From Paenibacillus_S vulneris (GTDB lineage Bacteria; Bacillota; Bacilli; Paenibacillales; NBRC-103111): DNA of 64,000 nucleotides. Position numbers and translations under genes: made by a program. The notes beneath the pieces were generated by a model that was not told the DNA's origin, ran no database searches, and saw nothing but the letters and a program-made list of their open reading frames with translations. Of the stretch, positions 61,938 to 64,000 are shown piece by piece. The DNA is taken from the NCBI RefSeq assembly GCF_039543185.1, contig NZ_BAABJG010000012.1, positions 1-64,000 of the forward strand. Reading direction: 5' to 3'. The number at the start of each line of letters is the position of its first letter. Position 1 is the first letter of the stretch.

Positions 61938-63384
61938 ACCGAATGTAGTCATTATTATGGCGGACCAGCTGCGCTGGGATGCGTTTGGAGCCCATACGCC
62001 TCATATCAACCAACTGAAAGCACAGAGCGTCGTTTTCGACCGGGCTTACTGCGCATCACCGCTTTGCGTCCCGGCTCGCGGGGCTTTTTTCACTGGAAAA
62101 TACCCAAATGTCACAGGCTCGCTCATCAATCCGTGGACGGAGCAGGAGAAGCAGCATGGGATGGTTCGGGAAGAGCATACCCATTGGTATGAGCTGCTGG
62201 AACAGGGGTGGGACAGCTGGCATACGGGGAAGCAGCACCTCTTCACCGCCCCTAAGCTGGAGCACCGTGAGGACAGCAAGACGCATTGGCTGCAGCTGGA
62301 GCAGCGCTATGAGGCGTTCCTCAAGAAGAACGGCAAGAAAAAGCCGGGCGGACCGGCATTTCAGGGTCTTGTTCCGGAGCTTGCCTACGGCAAAATTACG
62401 AGGAAGCGCAAGTATTCGACTCCAACGATAGGCAGGTATGATGAGGAGCTGGATTTCTTCTATGACGGCTTTATTCTAAATGATTCTTTGGAGGCGATTC
62501 GCAATAGGGATCGCAGCAAGCCGTTTGCTTTGAATGCGATGTTCCTTGCGCCGCACCCTCCGCTGGATATACCTGATCCATGGTACTCCATGATTCAGGA
62601 GGTGAAGCTGCCGGATAACGTCGGTGTATGGGCGGATAATCAATCTCCGCTTCAGCTGTACAACTTGACGGGTGTGTTGGGTACGCCTTATACGCGTGAG
62701 GAATGGGAGCGAATCTGGAAGGTTTATCTGGGGCTGGTTGCGCTGCTCGATCATTGCGTCGGACAGTTGATCACCGAGCTGAAGCAGCAGGGGCTCTACG
62801 ATAATACGCTGATTCTTTTCGCAAGTGATCATGGAGAGATGCTGGGTTCCCACAAGCTATGGCAAAAAATGTGCATGTACGAGGAATCGGTCAAAACGCC
62901 GCTGTACTTTAAATTTCCGGTCGGGTTTACCCCCGCAATGGAACGCTCTGAAGAGCTTGTCAGCAGTGTCGATGTGCTGCCAACCTTATGCGATTTTCTT
63001 GGTATTGAGACGCCTCAAGGGGTATCGGGCTTATCCCTCATGCCTCTTATTCGAGGGGAGCAAGAGAAGCTGGAGCGGGAACGGATTTTCATCCAGTTTG
63101 ACGGCAACGGGGCACGCAGTAATTTTCAACGCTGTGTGATGGAAGGTGACTATAAGCTAATCGTTGATATGTTCAAGGATGAGAGCTTCATGGAGCTGTA
63201 CGATGTGAAGAACGATCCTCAGGAGATGAATAACTTGGCCTTCCAGTCCGAGGAGTACGGAAGCCGGATTGAAAGCCTGCTGGGCAGCTTGAGGCAGCAT
63301 ATGCGGGATACCAACGATCTGCTCGAGCTTCCGGCTGACCTATACGATCGTTTCCTGGCCGATTATTCGGAATTTAAGGCTTAA
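61927..63384 (+). CDS. Type I sulfatase
   Basis: 485 residues, alkaline-phosphatase superfamily. The active-site motif is CVPARGAFFTGKYP, with the Cys that becomes formylglycine in the CxPxR consensus. Metal site pieces: NVVIIMADQLRWD at the N-terminus and LFASDHGEMLG in the second half. ATG 61927 follows GGGAGG and overlaps the lyase gene. No signal peptide, matching an intracellular pathway. It would remove sulfate from lyase products. Needs a formylglycine-generating enzyme encoded elsewhere. Confidence 0.9.
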   Translation: MSDKPNVVIIMADQLRWDAFGAHTPHINQLKAQSVVFDRAYCASPLCVPARGAFFTGKYPNVTGSLINPWTEQEKQHGMVREEHTHWYELLEQGWDSWHTGKQHLFTAPKLEHREDSKTHWLQLEQRYEAFLKKNGKKKPGGPAFQGLVPELAYGKITRKRKYSTPTIGRYDEELDFFYDGFILNDSLEAIRNRDRSKPFALNAMFLAPHPPLDIPDPWYSMIQEVKLPDNVGVWADNQSPLQLYNLTGVLGTPYTREEWERIWKVYLGLVALLDHCVGQLITELKQQGLYDNTLILFASDHGEMLGSHKLWQKMCMYEESVKTPLYFKFPVGFTPAMERSEELVSSVDVLPTLCDFLGIETPQGVSGLSLMPLIRGEQEKLERERIFIQFDGNGARSNFQRCVMEGDYKLIVDMFKDESFMELYDVKNDPQEMNNLAFQSEEYGSRIESLLGSLRQHMRDTNDLLELPADLYDRFLADYSEFKA

Positions 63385-63445
63385 GACTTGGAATGGGCTA
63401 AATAGAACGATCTGCAAAGAATCAAACCTAAAGGAGAGAATTACG

Positions 63446-64000
63446 ATGTCAGCAGTTACATACGATTTGTGGGTGGAGGAAGCATGGAATAAGGTTGTCG
63501 CCAAGGTGGAGCAAACGAGCAAGACGATTGGAGCCGGGTTCCCCCACGTATCCAAAGAAGGAAAATATGACTGCACGGACCCACAAGGCTGGACCTCCGG
63601 CTTTTGGCCGGGACTGCTGTGGCTTCTATACCGCGATACGAACAATGAAGTGCTTAGGCAGCTGGCCGAGCAATGCGAGAGCAAGATGGATGTATGCATC
63701 GATGAATATACTCGCTTGCATCATGATGTAGGCTTCATGTGGAGTTTAACTTCGGTTGCTAACTATAAGCTAACCGGCAACGAAGCTTCTAAGCTGCGGG
63801 CGTTGAAGGTGGCGGCGTGGCTGGCCGGGCGGTTCAATCTCAAGGGGAGCTTCATTCGTGCCTGGAATCAAAGCAACTGGGAGAGCATTAACGGGAACAC
63901 CGGCTGGGCCATCATCGATTGCATGATGAACTTAAGTCTTCTTTTCTGGGCTTCAGAACAGATCGGTGACCCAAGATTCAAGCATATTGCTGAAGCTCAT
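63446..64000 (+). CDS. Glycoside hydrolase family 88-like unsaturated glucuronyl hydrolase (cut by window end)
   Basis: The first 185 residues are present. AAGGAGAG precedes ATG 63446. CTDPQGWTSGFWPGLLWLLY, EYTRLHHDVGFMW and NGNTGWAIIDCMMNL follow the GH88 pattern: an (alpha/alpha)6 barrel with HDVGF carrying a catalytic aspartate. Such enzymes split the unsaturated uronic acid left by polysaccharide lyases, completing the lyase-sulfatase-hydrolase set. The gene continues past the window. Confidence 0.85.
   Translation, partial: MSAVTYDLWVEEAWNKVVAKVEQTSKTIGAGFPHVSKEGKYDCTDPQGWTSGFWPGLLWLLYRDTNNEVLRQLAEQCESKMDVCIDEYTRLHHDVGFMWSLTSVANYKLTGNEASKLRALKVAAWLAGRFNLKGSFIRAWNQSNWESINGNTGWAIIDCMMNLSLLFWASEQIGDPRFKHIAEAH

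Noticed and set aside
1..64000. rRNA or tRNA genes, prophage or complete insertion sequences
   Set aside because: I saw no rRNA-like sequence, no cloverleaf, no transposase or integrase motif. A tRNAscan or IS search could still find something I missed.

Overview
The window looks like chromosome of a Paenibacillus-type Firmicute. Supporting signs are strong AGGAGG ribosome sites, several YesM/YesN-type two-component pairs, an S-layer (SLH) protein, a YheC/D spore-coat ATP-grasp gene, CcpA-type cre sites and Fur/PerR boxes. Most of it is ordinary mid-GC chromosome. The stretches at about 2.0-3.2 kb and 18.5-20.7 kb are clearly AT-richer and look acquired.

Layout. 0-9.9 kb: sugar porter, a low-GC membrane protein with a decayed duplicate, a self-regulated TetR gene with a membrane protein, two alkylation-repair genes, and a three-gene sugar-sensing operon (binding protein, histidine kinase, response regulator). 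10-18 kb: orphan molybdopterin oxidoreductase, divergent TetR/SDR pair with visible operators, and a 1238-residue PHP-plus-SLH surface protein. 18-23.5 kb: an accessory block of same-strand unrelated genes (nucleotidyltransferase, double VOC protein, gene remnants, RarD transporter, MFS) with a recurring short motif after each. 23.6-31.1 kb: LysR, MFS, a GGDEF protein with an apparent ribbon-helix-helix tail, and redox/iron genes (PerR-like, winged helix, thioredoxin-reductase-like, glutaredoxin, peroxiredoxin, FhuF-like). 31.5-38.1 kb: sugar ABC importer with its YesM/YesN pair. 58-64 kb: ROK regulator, heparinase II/III, sulfatase and GH88, a route for sulfated uronic-acid polysaccharides.

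The outstanding region is 39.4-57.2 kb. A long plus-strand operon encodes a secreted/anchored VWA protein, a 1129-residue tubulin-superfamily protein with an intact GTP-binding signature, a 792-residue protein that looks like a tubulin paralogue with the signature lost, a membrane VWA protein, an unknown 211-residue protein, a zinc-ribbon GTPase, and a large protein whose N-terminus resembles GTPase-associated GAP1 proteins and which ends in one membrane span and two Ig-like repeats. A divergent minus-strand arm encodes a 50-residue membrane peptide, a zinc-ribbon membrane protein and a large anchored protein. Predicted topologies put the GTP-binding proteins inside and the VWA and Ig modules outside, so I infer a trans-envelope, GTP-driven machine. 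A tubulin-like family with VWA and GTPase neighbours has been proposed from comparative genomics (Makarova and Koonin, as I recall) to act in membrane remodelling; the composition here goes beyond what I remember of that.

The window also carries a family of about 117-145 bp imperfect palindromes (five copies, one partial) and related 39-45 bp double-hairpin units, concentrated in the tubulin operon, where two unit arrays end exactly in the ribosome-binding sites of the next genes.
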